In this document: one piece after another, positions 8,016 to 16,567 of the stretch
Numbering within the stretch: position 1 is the stretch's first letter
Layout: every line of letters begins with the position of its first letter
NCBI GenBank assembly: GCA_020442165.1
Contig: JAGRKV010000019.1
Location: 1 to 64,000, forward strand
Direction of reading: 5' to 3'
From: Hyphomicrobiaceae bacterium
GTDB taxonomy: Bacteria > Pseudomonadota > Alphaproteobacteria > Rhizobiales > Hyphomicrobiaceae
DNA: 64,000 bases
Program-made: the position numbers and the translations under genes
The notes under the pieces: model-generated
Told to the model about the DNA's origin: nothing
Databases searched by the model: none
The model's input: only the letters and a program-made list of their open reading frames with translations

Positions 8016-8019
8016 GTGA
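7885..8019 (+). CDS. Candidate small ORF overlapping the next lipoprotein start
   Basis: ATG 7885 opens 44 codons ending at TGA 8017-8019. That stop overlaps the GTG start of the following lipoprotein gene as GTGA, the arrangement of translationally coupled pairs. The peptide is basic with three tryptophans (SPETQWDRVKRIRRVAPGNP). The upstream AGG at 8 nt is a weak ribosome site. No homology is known to me, and an overlap of this kind can arise by chance. Confidence 0.28.
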   Translation: MALLEYGYSPETQWDRVKRIRRVAPGNPWMRHVPRGMRQRGISS

Positions 8020-8309
8020 AACTCCATATTGCAGCTGCTGCGGCCGCCGCGCTGTCGTGCGCGGCCTGCGCCAATCAGGCGCCCATGCAACCGATGGGCC
8101 TGGGCTTTCACGGTCAGCTCGGCAATGAAACGCCTGCCGTCACGGGCAATGGCGCCAAGATCGCATCTGAAGTGATAGCCGACGCCGCCGCGCCGGCGGC
8201 ACCCGGCCACATGAAGCAGACACTGGGTGGCAAGGTCCTCTCCGCCATAGCGTTGGAGCGCGTAACCGGCCGCAAGCCCGATCCGCGCCGATTCAAGGAA
8301 CTGCGCTGA
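8016..8309 (+). CDS. Small lipoprotein of unknown function
   Basis: A 97-residue protein starting at GTG 8016 with AGAGGGA eight bases upstream. The N-terminal signal ends in a lipobox-like LSCAACAN, with lipidation at about Cys15 or Cys18, so the product should be an inner- or outer-membrane lipoprotein facing the periplasm. The rest is glycine/alanine-rich without a known domain, ending RKPDPRRFKELR. It converges with the glycosyltransferase gene, only 12 nt away. Confidence 0.65.
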   Translation: MKLHIAAAAAAALSCAACANQAPMQPMGLGFHGQLGNETPAVTGNGAKIASEVIADAAAPAAPGHMKQTLGGKVLSAIALERVTGRKPDPRRFKELR

Positions 8310-8321
8310 AGGTAACCGACG

Positions 8322-9938
8322 TCAGTTCCGGCGGCCGGGCTGCCCATCCTGCGACGGCAACAGAATGTAGCGCCAGTCAGACGTGCGATAGCCCTTGGCC
8401 TTCCACAGGTGCGTCCAGGGAATTCGGATCAGGCCTGAATCCTTGAAGGCCGCGCCATCAAGGCCTAGCGCCCGCCCGTAGGTGCCAAGCCACAACCGCT
8501 CTGGAACGTCGGCATCCCAGATCAGCAGCAAAGGCCCGCTACGTTGTTTTGGCTGCAACGGGTTGGAGAAGTCCGGCGTTATGCCCTCCCTGCCGACGAC
8601 ACCGACGCGAGCTGCCGGAAAATGCTGCCGCAGGTTGCCGCCAAGTTCATCGTCAGGCACCAGGATCGTTCCACCACCCGAATAGCCATAAACGCGCAAC
8701 GTCTGCGCCAGTTCCGGATAGGGAATACCCCAGCGGCACTTGCCGCAGACCGGATCGTGAATGAACATATTGGCAAGCCGCGCCACCAACGCGATCACCG
8801 CAATCGCCAGCGCCAGCCGCGCCAGCACGGGGCGGCGCCGCAATCCGCTTTCAACCCGCTGCGCTACCGCGAAAAGCCAGATGACGCTCGTCACGTAGAG
8901 CGGCATCAGCACATGCATCGCATAGCCGCCGATGCCAAAAACCAAACCGCCGAAAATCGACAACGCGATTCCCGTGAGCATCGTCGTCAGGACGAGCCGC
9001 TCAAGATCCGGCGATCCCTCCGCGAAAGCGGTCTCCTTCACACCCCGGATGTCATCCCACCCCGTTCTGACAAACCCCGGGAACACTGCCGGCAGGATCA
9101 CGATCAGCGGCGCCAGATACATGAACGGCCCGCGCACTGCGTCTTTCACGCCGATGAGCATGTCCTTGAAGTGCCCGTGCGTGCTCGCCCTGAAGTAGTG
9201 ATCGAAATGCGCCGAGTCGCCAACCACCCACAGGATGAAAGGCGAGGCGATGCCAAGCGCAATCACCGCCGAGATCAGCAGGCGCGGTCCCACCACAACG
9301 CACCGCACCGAGGGCTGCAGCGAAACCGCAATCCAAAGGCAGATTTGATAGACGCTGTAGTTGGGCTCCGTGAGCATGCCCAGACCGGCGATGACACCGA
9401 ACACGACATAGTCGCCTGTGCGGCCACAATCATAGAGCCGCAGAAAGGCCCATAGCGTTGCGGATACCGCCACCATGGCCAGCACTTCATGCGTGAAGCC
9501 CTCGTGGTAGCGCCATGAGATTTGGTAGATGAGCGCCAGGCTCTCCACCGTCAGCAGCGCCCACAACCGGTCCTTGAGAATGCGGTATGCAGACAGGTAG
9601 ATGAACACCACCGTCGCCGTCAGCGCTGCGTACTTGATGGCAAGGAAGCCGATGAGACGCGGCCCCGTCACCTGCTGCACGGCATAAAGAACCCAGTCGT
9701 AGAGCGGTGGCTGACGCGGATTGTAACCGGCTCTCAGCTCCTGCACGAGAATCTGGTCAAGCGTGTCGTCCTCGCCCAGCGTCGAAGACGCAAGCATGCG
9801 GAAACCAGCATGCAGCAGCACGTAGAGAAGAACACCGCCCAGCGCGATCAGCAAACCGCGCTGCCGGTCGCTCACGTTGCCAGGACCAGCCTCCCCGTGC
9901 ATTATCCCGCCCCCTGAATTCTCGCGCCTCCTAGACAT
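8322..9938 (-). CDS. GT39/ArnT-like membrane glycosyltransferase
   Basis: A 538-residue polytopic protein. About 10 hydrophobic segments occupy residues 25-390, followed by a soluble C-terminal domain. After the first membrane helix comes GEDDTLDQILVQELR and then NPRQPPLYDW, the acidic loop and QPPLY motif of the PMT/ArnT (GT39, GT-C fold) family, which transfer sugars from polyprenyl phosphate donors to lipid or protein at the periplasmic face. The acceptor is unknown. ATG 9938 lies just two bases after the quinone reductase stop, so the two genes are coupled. An alternative start is ATG 9902. Confidence 0.82.
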   Translation of the reverse strand: MSRRRENSGGGIMHGEAGPGNVSDRQRGLLIALGGVLLYVLLHAGFRMLASSTLGEDDTLDQILVQELRAGYNPRQPPLYDWVLYAVQQVTGPRLIGFLAIKYAALTATVVFIYLSAYRILKDRLWALLTVESLALIYQISWRYHEGFTHEVLAMVAVSATLWAFLRLYDCGRTGDYVVFGVIAGLGMLTEPNYSVYQICLWIAVSLQPSVRCVVVGPRLLISAVIALGIASPFILWVVGDSAHFDHYFRASTHGHFKDMLIGVKDAVRGPFMYLAPLIVILPAVFPGFVRTGWDDIRGVKETAFAEGSPDLERLVLTTMLTGIALSIFGGLVFGIGGYAMHVLMPLYVTSVIWLFAVAQRVESGLRRRPVLARLALAIAVIALVARLANMFIHDPVCGKCRWGIPYPELAQTLRVYGYSGGGTILVPDDELGGNLRQHFPAARVGVVGREGITPDFSNPLQPKQRSGPLLLIWDADVPERLWLGTYGRALGLDGAAFKDSGLIRIPWTHLWKAKGYRTSDWRYILLPSQDGQPGRRN

Positions 9939-9940
9939 GC

Positions 9941-10915
9941 CTATGGCAACAGAACCGTCGAGCCGGTGGTCTTGCGTGCCTCCAGATCACGATGCGCCTG
10001 TGCCGCCTGGGCCAGCGGATAGGTCTGGTTGACCGAAATCTTGACGATGCCGCGTCCAACGACGTCGAACAGCTCGCCCGCCGATGCCAGCAGATCCTCG
10101 CGCTTGGCCGTGTAGGTAAAGAGCGTCGGCCGCGTCGCATAGAGCGAGCCCTTGGCCGCCAGCAATCCCAGATCGAAGTTATCGATCTTTCCCGACGCAT
10201 TGCCGAAGCTGACCCACAAACCGAACGGCTTCAAGCAGTCGAGCGAACCCGGATAGGTATCCTTGCCGATGCCGTCATAGACGACATCGCATCCCTTGCC
10301 TCCGGTGATCTCCTTGACGCGCTCGACGAAGTTTTCGCTGCGGTAGTTGATGACATGCGTGCAGCCCGCCTCCTTGGCGAGCACGGCCTTTTCCTCCGAC
10401 CCCACGGTCCCGATGATCGTCGCGCCGAGATGCCGCGCCCACTGGCAGACAATGAGCCCGACACCGCCAGCGGCCGCATGGAACAGCATCACCGTCTCCG
10501 GTCCGACTTTGAAAGTACGTCGCAAAAGGTACTGCGCGGTCATGCCCTGGAGCATCATCGCCGCTGCGATCTTGTCATCTATTGTGTCTGGCAGCTTCAC
10601 GAGCCGCTCTGCCGGGATGAGCCGCTCCTCGGCATAGGCCCCGATCGGATTGGCGTAGGCGATGCGGTCTCCCACCTTGAAATCGCTGACGCCATGGCCC
10701 ACTGCCAGCACCTCGCCAGCACCTTCCATGCCGATCACCCCCGGCATCGCCGGGATCGGATAAAGCCCTGTTCGGTGATAGGTATCGATGTAGTTGAGCC
10801 CGACTGCCATATTGCGAATGCGCACCAGGCCTGTGTCGAGTTTGCCGACATCGACCTCCTCGAACTTCATGACTTCCGGGCCGCCGTACGAGTGGATTCG
10901 GATTGCGCGAACCAT
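9941..10915 (-). CDS. qor: NADPH:quinone oxidoreductase, MDR (zinc-independent) family
   Basis: A 324-residue medium-chain reductase. ATG 10915 is preceded by AGGGAGA and gives the typical family start VRAIRIHSYGGPEVM. The GroES-like domain occupies about 1-125 (GLNYIDTYHRTGLYP). The Rossmann domain follows with AAAGGVGLIVCQWARHLGA (about 152-170) for NADPH. The catalytic zinc cysteines of alcohol dehydrogenases are absent, as expected for Qor. It reduces quinones or related enones in the cytoplasm using NADPH. It lies directly upstream of the GT39 gene. Confidence 0.92.
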   Translation of the reverse strand: MVRAIRIHSYGGPEVMKFEEVDVGKLDTGLVRIRNMAVGLNYIDTYHRTGLYPIPAMPGVIGMEGAGEVLAVGHGVSDFKVGDRIAYANPIGAYAEERLIPAERLVKLPDTIDDKIAAAMMLQGMTAQYLLRRTFKVGPETVMLFHAAAGGVGLIVCQWARHLGATIIGTVGSEEKAVLAKEAGCTHVINYRSENFVERVKEITGGKGCDVVYDGIGKDTYPGSLDCLKPFGLWVSFGNASGKIDNFDLGLLAAKGSLYATRPTLFTYTAKREDLLASAGELFDVVGRGIVKISVNQTYPLAQAAQAHRDLEARKTTGSTVLLP

Positions 10916-11081
10916 GCGTTGTATCTCCCTGGGATCGCCAACGTGCAGCGGCGTGGCTGCAACAGTCATGTATGAAGGACGATGGTATTGTTCACAGAAC
11001 TGCAGCACCGCTGCAACCTGCCTTGACCCCGCCATGTCCGCCTTCTATGGGCTCCGGCGGCGGACCACAAGGGGCGGCACG

Positions 11082-11546
11082 ATGACAACACTGCGAGACT
11101 TGGCGCCTACCCGGCGCGTGGCACGGCTTACGCAGGTGGCCGCCGCTGCGCTGTTTGTGGCCGCATGCGCTGGCAATACCCAGCCGCAAATGTCGCACGG
11201 GCAGGGCATGTCGTGCCTGGACGACAGCGCCCATTGCATCGCCCAGCGCCAGACCGCCCTTCGCCACCTCGTCTCCCGTTCCGACCGGCACTGGGTCAAC
11301 GATCAGGCTGGCCCTGATGCCTATGCCTCGGGTGTGCGCCTGTTTGCATTCAAGACGAAGAAGCGCGAACTCTCTTGCAACGAGCTGATGGCGGGCCGCC
11401 GCGAGGCTGAGGGTGCAGGCAAGGTGCTGCGCGGTCCGCAGGGCCGTTCCCTCTCACCCGCGCAGATCGCGCGCGGCGTCATGCTCGCTGAGGAAGTCTC
11501 GCGCGAACTGGCGCGTGAACATTCAAGACGCTGCCGCCGGGGCTAG
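11082..11546 (+). CDS. Lipoprotein-like protein of unknown function
   Basis: A 154-residue protein from ATG 11082, preceded by AAGGGG. The N-terminus carries basic residues, then a hydrophobic run ending ALFVAACAG, a plausible lipobox with Cys at about residue 29. The mature part has two more cysteines close together (SCLDDSAHC) and a later SCNELMAGRREAEG segment. I recall similar unknown proteins in Hyphomicrobiales but no function. It is divergent from qor and not obviously in an operon. Confidence 0.65.
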   Translation: MTTLRDLAPTRRVARLTQVAAAALFVAACAGNTQPQMSHGQGMSCLDDSAHCIAQRQTALRHLVSRSDRHWVNDQAGPDAYASGVRLFAFKTKKRELSCNELMAGRREAEGAGKVLRGPQGRSLSPAQIARGVMLAEEVSRELAREHSRRCRRG

Positions 11547-11602
11547 TCGCTCCTGATCGCAATAGGAAACCAGTCCCCGTTCGCCCTAATCTCACCGGGA
11601 AT

Positions 11603-12670
11603 TCAATTGAGCGCCCGGCCGCGCGACTTCGCCATCGCCATGATCGAGGGCTGCACCGGCATGCGGATCGTTGACCACAGCGGCAGATGATCCGAGCCGA
11701 TCGAATGCCCCAGCCTCTGGTCAACGACTTTCAGATCTTTCGACACGAACACGTAGTCGAGTTGGAACTGCGGCAAGGGAAACGGCCATGCCGGCCAGCT
11801 CGCCAACAACCGCTCCGGCGAGGCGAGACCGGAGGCATACGTGAAATCGTCGAAACTCTGCGACATCCGCGTCATGTTGAAATCGCCGGCTACGATCACG
11901 GCCCCGTCGATTTTCCTCACCATGTCCGCAAGCCCTGCAAGCTGGGCCAGATGCCAGTCCAGCCGCCGGCTTGGCCGGTAGATGTGCGTGCCGACAACGG
12001 TGACTTTGGCAGCATCGACCGTTCCCACGCGGAACTCGGCCCAGACGATCGGCGGGTTCTTGAGCGTGGGCAAGCGTGTCCCCGACCGGTCGAAGGGCAC
12101 CCGTGACAGCAGCACTTGAGAACAAGCCCACACCTTCGCGCAGCTTGCCTGGTAAGGGTAGGCAGGGCGTAGCGCTTCAAGCATCGCCAGCTTATTGGGG
12201 CCGAACTCGGACATCACAACGACATCCGCATCCGCCGTCGCGATGTACTGCGTCAGACGTTCCAGATTGCCGTTGTCGTGCCAGGTATTGATGGCAAGAA
12301 CCCTGAGCTGCGGTGCACTGTCATGCGCGCCGGCAGCCGCGCCGTGCCAGGGCATGAAGCGTCGACCGTGAGCATCGAACGAATCGAGTGACAAAAGCGA
12401 GGGCACAAGAACGATGAAGCCCAACGAGCTGATGAGAAAGAACGGCCGCCAGCGGCCGAGCATCACCCCGATCGAGGCCACAGCCGCAACGGCGAAGGCA
12501 TGCGGCCCGAGCGGCGACAGGATGTCGAGCGATGGCCACCATCCGCGTATCACGATAGCCAGCAGAATGGCGCCGCTCACCAGCAGCAGTATCCACGAAA
12601 CAGCCAGACCCGAGCGCTCGTCCTGCTCGTCGAGGGCCTTGTTGAGCCAGTTCCGAAACTTCACTTTCAC
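11603..12670 (-). CDS. Membrane-anchored endonuclease/exonuclease/phosphatase (EEP) family protein
   Basis: A 355-residue protein beginning at GTG 12670. Three hydrophobic helices lie in residues about 24-98, followed by an EEP (DNase I-like) domain. Key elements are present: NTW at the first strand, MSEFGPNK (metal-binding Glu), THIYRPS (catalytic His), AGDFNMT (Asp/Asn), LDYVFVS and the closing GSDHLPL. The family cleaves phosphodiesters of nucleic acids, inositides or sphingomyelin. With the catalytic part predicted on the periplasmic side after three helices, a lipid or extracellular substrate is more likely than DNA, but that is inference. Confidence 0.85.
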   Translation of the reverse strand: MKVKFRNWLNKALDEQDERSGLAVSWILLLVSGAILLAIVIRGWWPSLDILSPLGPHAFAVAAVASIGVMLGRWRPFFLISSLGFIVLVPSLLSLDSFDAHGRRFMPWHGAAAGAHDSAPQLRVLAINTWHDNGNLERLTQYIATADADVVVMSEFGPNKLAMLEALRPAYPYQASCAKVWACSQVLLSRVPFDRSGTRLPTLKNPPIVWAEFRVGTVDAAKVTVVGTHIYRPSRRLDWHLAQLAGLADMVRKIDGAVIVAGDFNMTRMSQSFDDFTYASGLASPERLLASWPAWPFPLPQFQLDYVFVSKDLKVVDQRLGHSIGSDHLPLWSTIRMPVQPSIMAMAKSRGRALN

Positions 12671-12977
12671 GCACTACCGCCTTGCCGACACCCCTCCCGC
12701 ACCCGGTGGCGCCGAGGCTGGAGATTACGCAATACTTAACCAGATATTACCGATATGGTCGTGCGCAGCGCTATGCAAGCGTCATGCCCCCGGACTTTCT
12801 GGCGTGCATATGCATCAGAAGGCCGCCGGGGTGACATCAAAATAGGGAAAACGTCACAGAGGGGTCTTTCCCTTGCCTCCACCACCCACCACCTGATCTA
12901 GTCACTGGCCGGCGGAGTTGCTCCACCGGACAACTCTGGCTGAAGTCGGTTGCCGCCCTGAGAAAGAGATTTGCTGC
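12671..12977. other. Divergent promoter region
   Basis: A 307-base spacer between the divergent EEP gene and the first DedA gene. It contains an AT-richer patch around 12730-12760 (TTAACCAGATATTACCGATATGG) suited to promoters. No RNA gene or coding frame stands out; the long frames here are antisense shadows of the DedA gene. Confidence 0.45.
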
Positions 12978-13523
12978 ATGGCGCTGCAGGAATATGCCGA
13001 TGCCGTTTTGACGTTCGTCCGGTCCAACCCCCAATGGATCGCTCCGGCCGTATTCACATTGGCTTTTGGCGAAAGCATCGCCTTCGTCTCTCTGATTCTT
13101 CCGTTCTGGGGCATGCTGGTTGCCCTCGGCTCGATGATTGGAACCGGCGACATAACGATCTTCCTCATCGTCTGGATCACAGCCTCGATCGGCGCGGCAC
13201 TGGGAGACTGGGTGTCCTATTGGCTTGGCTACCACTTCCACGACAAGATCGCGCAGATGTGGCCGTTGTCGCGCTATCCGGACCTGCTTCCGCGCGGCCA
13301 TGCCTTCATGGAAAAATGGGGCGTCTGGGCCATCGTCTTTGGCCGCTTCTCAGGGCCCTTCCGCGCCTCCGTCCCCATCGTTGCTGGCGCAACCGAAATG
13401 GACCGGACGAAATTTCAGATCGCCAACTGGTCGTCAGCGTTCCTATGGGCGCTCGTCCTTTTGCTTTTTGGCGACGCCATCGGCACCGGCATCGCCTGGG
13501 CCCGCCAGAACATGGGATGGTAG
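12978..13523 (+). CDS. DedA-family (SNARE-associated/VTT domain) membrane protein
   Basis: A 181-residue protein starting at ATG 12978 behind GAAAGAG. It shows the DedA pattern: a re-entrant N-terminal helix with the acidic motif FGESIAFVSLILP (about 30-42), then GDWVSYWLGY, and the conserved GRFSGPFRASVPIVAG stretch (about 123-138) before a final helix. DedA proteins act as lipid carriers recycling undecaprenyl phosphate or phosphatidylethanolamine across the inner membrane, driven by the proton gradient. A second copy follows 57 nt downstream. Confidence 0.9.
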   Translation: MALQEYADAVLTFVRSNPQWIAPAVFTLAFGESIAFVSLILPFWGMLVALGSMIGTGDITIFLIVWITASIGAALGDWVSYWLGYHFHDKIAQMWPLSRYPDLLPRGHAFMEKWGVWAIVFGRFSGPFRASVPIVAGATEMDRTKFQIANWSSAFLWALVLLLFGDAIGTGIAWARQNMGW

Positions 13524-13580
13524 GCGCTCCCAATAGCCGCCTCACCATGCAACCGCCCGCCATCAAACGGATAAAACAAA

Positions 13581-14123
13581 TTGGAACCGACCAGCATCCA
13601 AACGCCGGTAGCGGGCGGCCTCTGGCAGGGGCTTATTGATTTCGTCGGCGCGCACCTGCACCTCATCGAACCTCTCGTCTTTGCTCTTGGCTTTGCCGAG
13701 AGCATTGTTCTGGTTTCTCTGCTCGTGCCCTCCACGGTTCTCTTTCTTGCTATCGGTGGCCTCCACAATGCCGCAGGCGGCCATTTCGTCCCGCTTTGGC
13801 TGGCAGGTGCGGCAGGAGCGTTTCTGGGCGACGTCATTTCCTACGCTCTCGGCCGCTATTTCCGTGCTGACATTGCCGGCATTTGGCCATTCTCCAAGAA
13901 GCCGGAATGGTACGTGATGGCGCGCGGCTTTTTCCGGAGCTGGGGCGCTCCCGGGATCATTTTGTCCAAGTTTCTCGGCATGATGCGGCCCTTCGTGCCT
14001 GTCGTAGCTGGCGCCGCATCCATGCGCTGGTTGCCGTTCCTGCTCGCCAGCGCGATTTCCTGCCTTTTGTGGGCAGGTGCCTTTCTGGGCCCTGGGCACG
14101 GGCTTGGCTGGTTCATGCACTAG
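13581..14123 (+). CDS. Second DedA-family membrane protein
   Basis: A 180-residue paralogue of its upstream neighbour, with the same layout: FAESIVLVSLLVPS, then GDVISYALGRYF, then GIILSKFLGMMRPFVPVVAG. A stop at 13572-13574 and no ATG before the conserved part force the start to TTG 13581, with only a weak ribosome site, so expression may depend on readthrough from the first DedA gene. Like that gene it is predicted to move polyprenyl or phospholipid head groups. The SKFLGMMRPFVP motif keeps the functionally important Arg. Confidence 0.88.
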   Translation: MEPTSIQTPVAGGLWQGLIDFVGAHLHLIEPLVFALGFAESIVLVSLLVPSTVLFLAIGGLHNAAGGHFVPLWLAGAAGAFLGDVISYALGRYFRADIAGIWPFSKKPEWYVMARGFFRSWGAPGIILSKFLGMMRPFVPVVAGAASMRWLPFLLASAISCLLWAGAFLGPGHGLGWFMH

Positions 14124-14288
14124 ACGGCTGCAATTCCGCCGCCCACCATTGCGAAATAGCCCTTATTCCGCTCGATATCGCGCTCCCCGCTTGCCGTCGG
14201 CGCCCGGATCGCCTAGACGATGCCCAACCCCGGGCGCGGCGCACGACTGGCGCACGCTCAACCAGATCCAGATCACGCAGGTGAAGCC

Positions 14289-14456
14289 ATGGCCCAACGT
14301 ACAGCTCGCGCCGTCGAGACCCGCAAGAAGAAGAACCGCCGCGCCATTCCGCGCGCCAAAGTAACGCGCATCCAGGGCAACACCGCCGGTGCTCGCAAAC
14401 GCCTGAAGAAAGTCGCCGCCAAGGCCCAGGAGGCCAAGGCAAAGGCCGGCGCTTAA
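14289..14456 (+). CDS. Small basic Lys/Arg/Ala-rich protein
   Basis: A 55-residue protein from ATG 14289 (starts at 14220 would add an unrelated Pro-rich tail). The sequence is strongly basic: AVETRKKKNRRAIPRAK and an Ala/Lys helix at the C-terminus. The composition suggests nucleic-acid association. Its own strong terminator follows 45 nt downstream, indicating a separately expressed transcript. The family is not recognised. Confidence 0.6.
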   Translation: MAQRTARAVETRKKKNRRAIPRAKVTRIQGNTAGARKRLKKVAAKAQEAKAKAGA

Positions 14457-14501
14457 GCCAATCGGCGCGCAACGGGTACTCCACCTGCAGAAATCAGAAA
14501 A

Positions 14502-14530
14502 CCCGCGTCCGGCATTCGGACGCGGGCTTT
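14502..14530 (+). terminator. Rho-independent terminator of the small basic protein gene
   Basis: CCCGCGTCC (14502-14510), a seven-base loop, then GGACGCGGG (14518-14526), followed by CTTTTATG. The nine-pair GC-rich stem plus T-run is a standard intrinsic terminator. Confidence 0.85.
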
Positions 14531-14736
14531 TATGTTTGCGCTGTAACCTGGCGTACATCGAGGCCGTGAAAACCGACCGCGCCAACCTCACACTTGCATC
14601 GTCGCTCGGCTTATATCTCCTTGGACCGCTTGCCACCGAGCCACTTTGCCCCAAGGCAAGTTCCTGCCCGAGGTGTCCTCAGTCATGGCCCTGTGACATA
14701 CTGCGTTGCCTGACCCCGCGCCGGATTTGAGGACCG

Positions 14737-16170
14737 ATGTCTAACGCCAGCCTCGCGCCACTCTATCCGCCCACGCTCACCCCGCCGGAAGTGCCACTCG
14801 GAACCCTGCGGTTCTTGAAGCGATGCGCGGAAAACCCGCTGGCGACCATTCCCGCTTGCGCCTATAGCGAGCCTGTTTCGAGCGTCGAGCCCGCCCGCGG
14901 TTTCCGCGCCATCTGGATCTGCGATCCCGACGTTCTGGAACAGGTGCTCGTCCGCGACGCTGGCCGCTACCGCAAAACGCCGCTGGAGCTGCGCGTCTTC
15001 GCTCCCGTGATCGGCAAGGGCGTGCTGTCCTCCGACGGGGCTGACTGGCGCTGGCAGCGCCGCCTCCTCGCCCCTCTTTTCCGGCCCTCCGAGGTCTTGA
15101 GCTACGTCCCGGCGATGGCCGCAGCCGCCGATGAGCAGATCGCCCGGTGGCGTGAGGCTGCACACGCACCCGGACAGGCCGTCAGACACTGCATCGAAGC
15201 CGATATGACGCTGGCAACCTACGCTGTGATCGTGCGCACGATGCTCTTTGGTGGCGCCCCCAAGGACGTCAACGCGGTCATGGCCGCGGGCAAGAGTTAC
15301 CTCGAAGCCATTCCCTGGGTGCTCGCCTATGGCCTTCTGAACCTGCCGTCTTGGCTGCCACATCCCGCCATGTTCAAGCAGCGCCGCGCGGCAAAGGCCT
15401 TCCGCAAGAGCGTTGCAGCCATTATCGAGGACCGGCGCGCCAGGAGCGCCAGTGCGGCAGACGACCTTCTTGGCCGGCTCCTCGCTGCCCGCGATCCCGA
15501 AACCGATGCACCGCTCACCGACGCACTGCTCGTCGACAACCTCGCAACCTTGCTGGAAGCAGGCCACGAAACCACCGCCAAGGCTCTCGCCTGGACGCTC
15601 TACCTCTTGGCCCGCGCACCACACTGGCAGGATCTCATCCGCGCGGAAGTCGCAGCCGTCGTCGGAACCAGCCGCATTGAAGCGAGGCACCTTGACCAGC
15701 TGGCTGTCACCGAGCGCGTCATCAAGGAGGCCATGCGCCTTTATCCGGCCGCGCCGGTGATGGGCCGCACCCCGACCGAAGCCGTCGACATCGCCGGCTA
15801 CCACGTCAAGGCGGGCGAGCCGGTCTACATGCCGATCTACGCGATTCACCGCCACAAGCTATTATGGGACGACCCCAACCGCTTCGATCCAGATCGCTTC
15901 CTGCCGGAGCGCGAGGCGGCCTTGAAGCGCACGCAATATATGCCGTTCGGTGGAGGTCCACGCATCTGCCTTGGCGCTGCATTTGCGATGGTCGAAGCCA
16001 AGGTTCTACTGGCGAGTTTTGTCCGAGCTGCCCGCTTCGACTGGGACGGCCAGCACCTGCCCGAACCCGTGAGCAGAGTTACGTTGCATCCAAAAGGCGG
16101 CATGCCGCTGGGTGTCACACTCTTGGATGAAGCGCCCACGCGCCCACCAAATGTCCTCCTGAACAGTTAA
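14737..16170 (+). CDS. Cytochrome P450
   Basis: A 477-residue soluble P450 from ATG 14737 with GAGGA upstream. The I-helix oxygen-activation motif is AGHET (275-279), the K-helix ExxR is Glu331...Arg334 (KEAMRLYP), and the heme-binding loop is FGGGPRICLGAAFA with the axial Cys411. There is no N-terminal anchor, so it is cytoplasmic and must receive electrons from ferredoxin or a reductase encoded elsewhere. The overall pattern is of the fatty-acid/terpene-hydroxylating type (class like CYP102/CYP110 heme domains), but the substrate cannot be inferred. No redox partner is adjacent. Confidence 0.93.
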   Translation: MSNASLAPLYPPTLTPPEVPLGTLRFLKRCAENPLATIPACAYSEPVSSVEPARGFRAIWICDPDVLEQVLVRDAGRYRKTPLELRVFAPVIGKGVLSSDGADWRWQRRLLAPLFRPSEVLSYVPAMAAAADEQIARWREAAHAPGQAVRHCIEADMTLATYAVIVRTMLFGGAPKDVNAVMAAGKSYLEAIPWVLAYGLLNLPSWLPHPAMFKQRRAAKAFRKSVAAIIEDRRARSASAADDLLGRLLAARDPETDAPLTDALLVDNLATLLEAGHETTAKALAWTLYLLARAPHWQDLIRAEVAAVVGTSRIEARHLDQLAVTERVIKEAMRLYPAAPVMGRTPTEAVDIAGYHVKAGEPVYMPIYAIHRHKLLWDDPNRFDPDRFLPEREAALKRTQYMPFGGGPRICLGAAFAMVEAKVLLASFVRAARFDWDGQHLPEPVSRVTLHPKGGMPLGVTLLDEAPTRPPNVLLNS

Positions 16171-16194
16171 GTTTGCCCGTCAAATTGTGCGATC

Positions 16195-16216
16195 AGTTTG
16201 AGCGGCCCCTCAAACT
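16195..16216. other. Inverted repeat downstream of the P450 gene
   Basis: AGTTTGAG (16195-16202), six-base loop, CTCAAACT (16209-16216): a perfect eight-pair hairpin 25 bp after the P450 stop and 56 bp before the next small gene. No T-run follows, so it could be an mRNA 3' end stabiliser, a weak terminator or an operator. Confidence 0.4.
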
Positions 16217-16271
16217 CTGTCTGCTATATTTTGTCGCAGTCTAAAGTCTCGTCCCGGGGGAGTGGGATCAC

Positions 16272-16412
16272 ATGACGACGACAAAAATCATCTATCTCAT
16301 CGGCACGGTCATGCCCTGCGGCGTGGTGCTGTTGGCAGCAATTGCGCTCTACAAGGCAATGCAGCGCCACCAGGCAGCCCGCCGCAGGGCTGCTGTCAAA
16401 GTCGCCCGCTGA
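16272..16412 (+). CDS. 46-residue single-span membrane protein
   Basis: ATG 16272 opens 46 codons ending at TGA 16410-16412, with GGGGGAGT about ten bases upstream as ribosome site. The peptide has one clear hydrophobic helix (IIYLIGTVMPCGVVLLAAIA, about residues 6-25) and a basic cytoplasmic tail (MQRHQAARRRAAVKVAR), the positive-inside orientation of a small inner-membrane protein. No antisense gene explains the frame. The function is unknown. Confidence 0.6.
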   Translation: MTTTKIIYLIGTVMPCGVVLLAAIALYKAMQRHQAARRRAAVKVAR

Positions 16413-16567
16413 GCACGAGCCAATCACAGCGAGAGCAACGCACGGCCACCAGGCAAGTGCGATCTCACGATCGGCCTTGCAATTCAACAATGGGCGACAC
16501 GACGGACTGATCGGAATTGAAAATCAGATCAGTCCGCCAGAGCGGCAAGATGCGTCGCTCGTCATCT

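Noticed and set aside
8544..9455. A 303-codon plus-strand frame, His/Arg-rich
   Set aside because: Antisense to the GT39 gene; the product is a low-complexity shadow.
14683..15855. A 390-codon minus-strand frame
   Set aside because: It lies opposite the P450 gene, whose motifs are intact; the antisense product has no domain.
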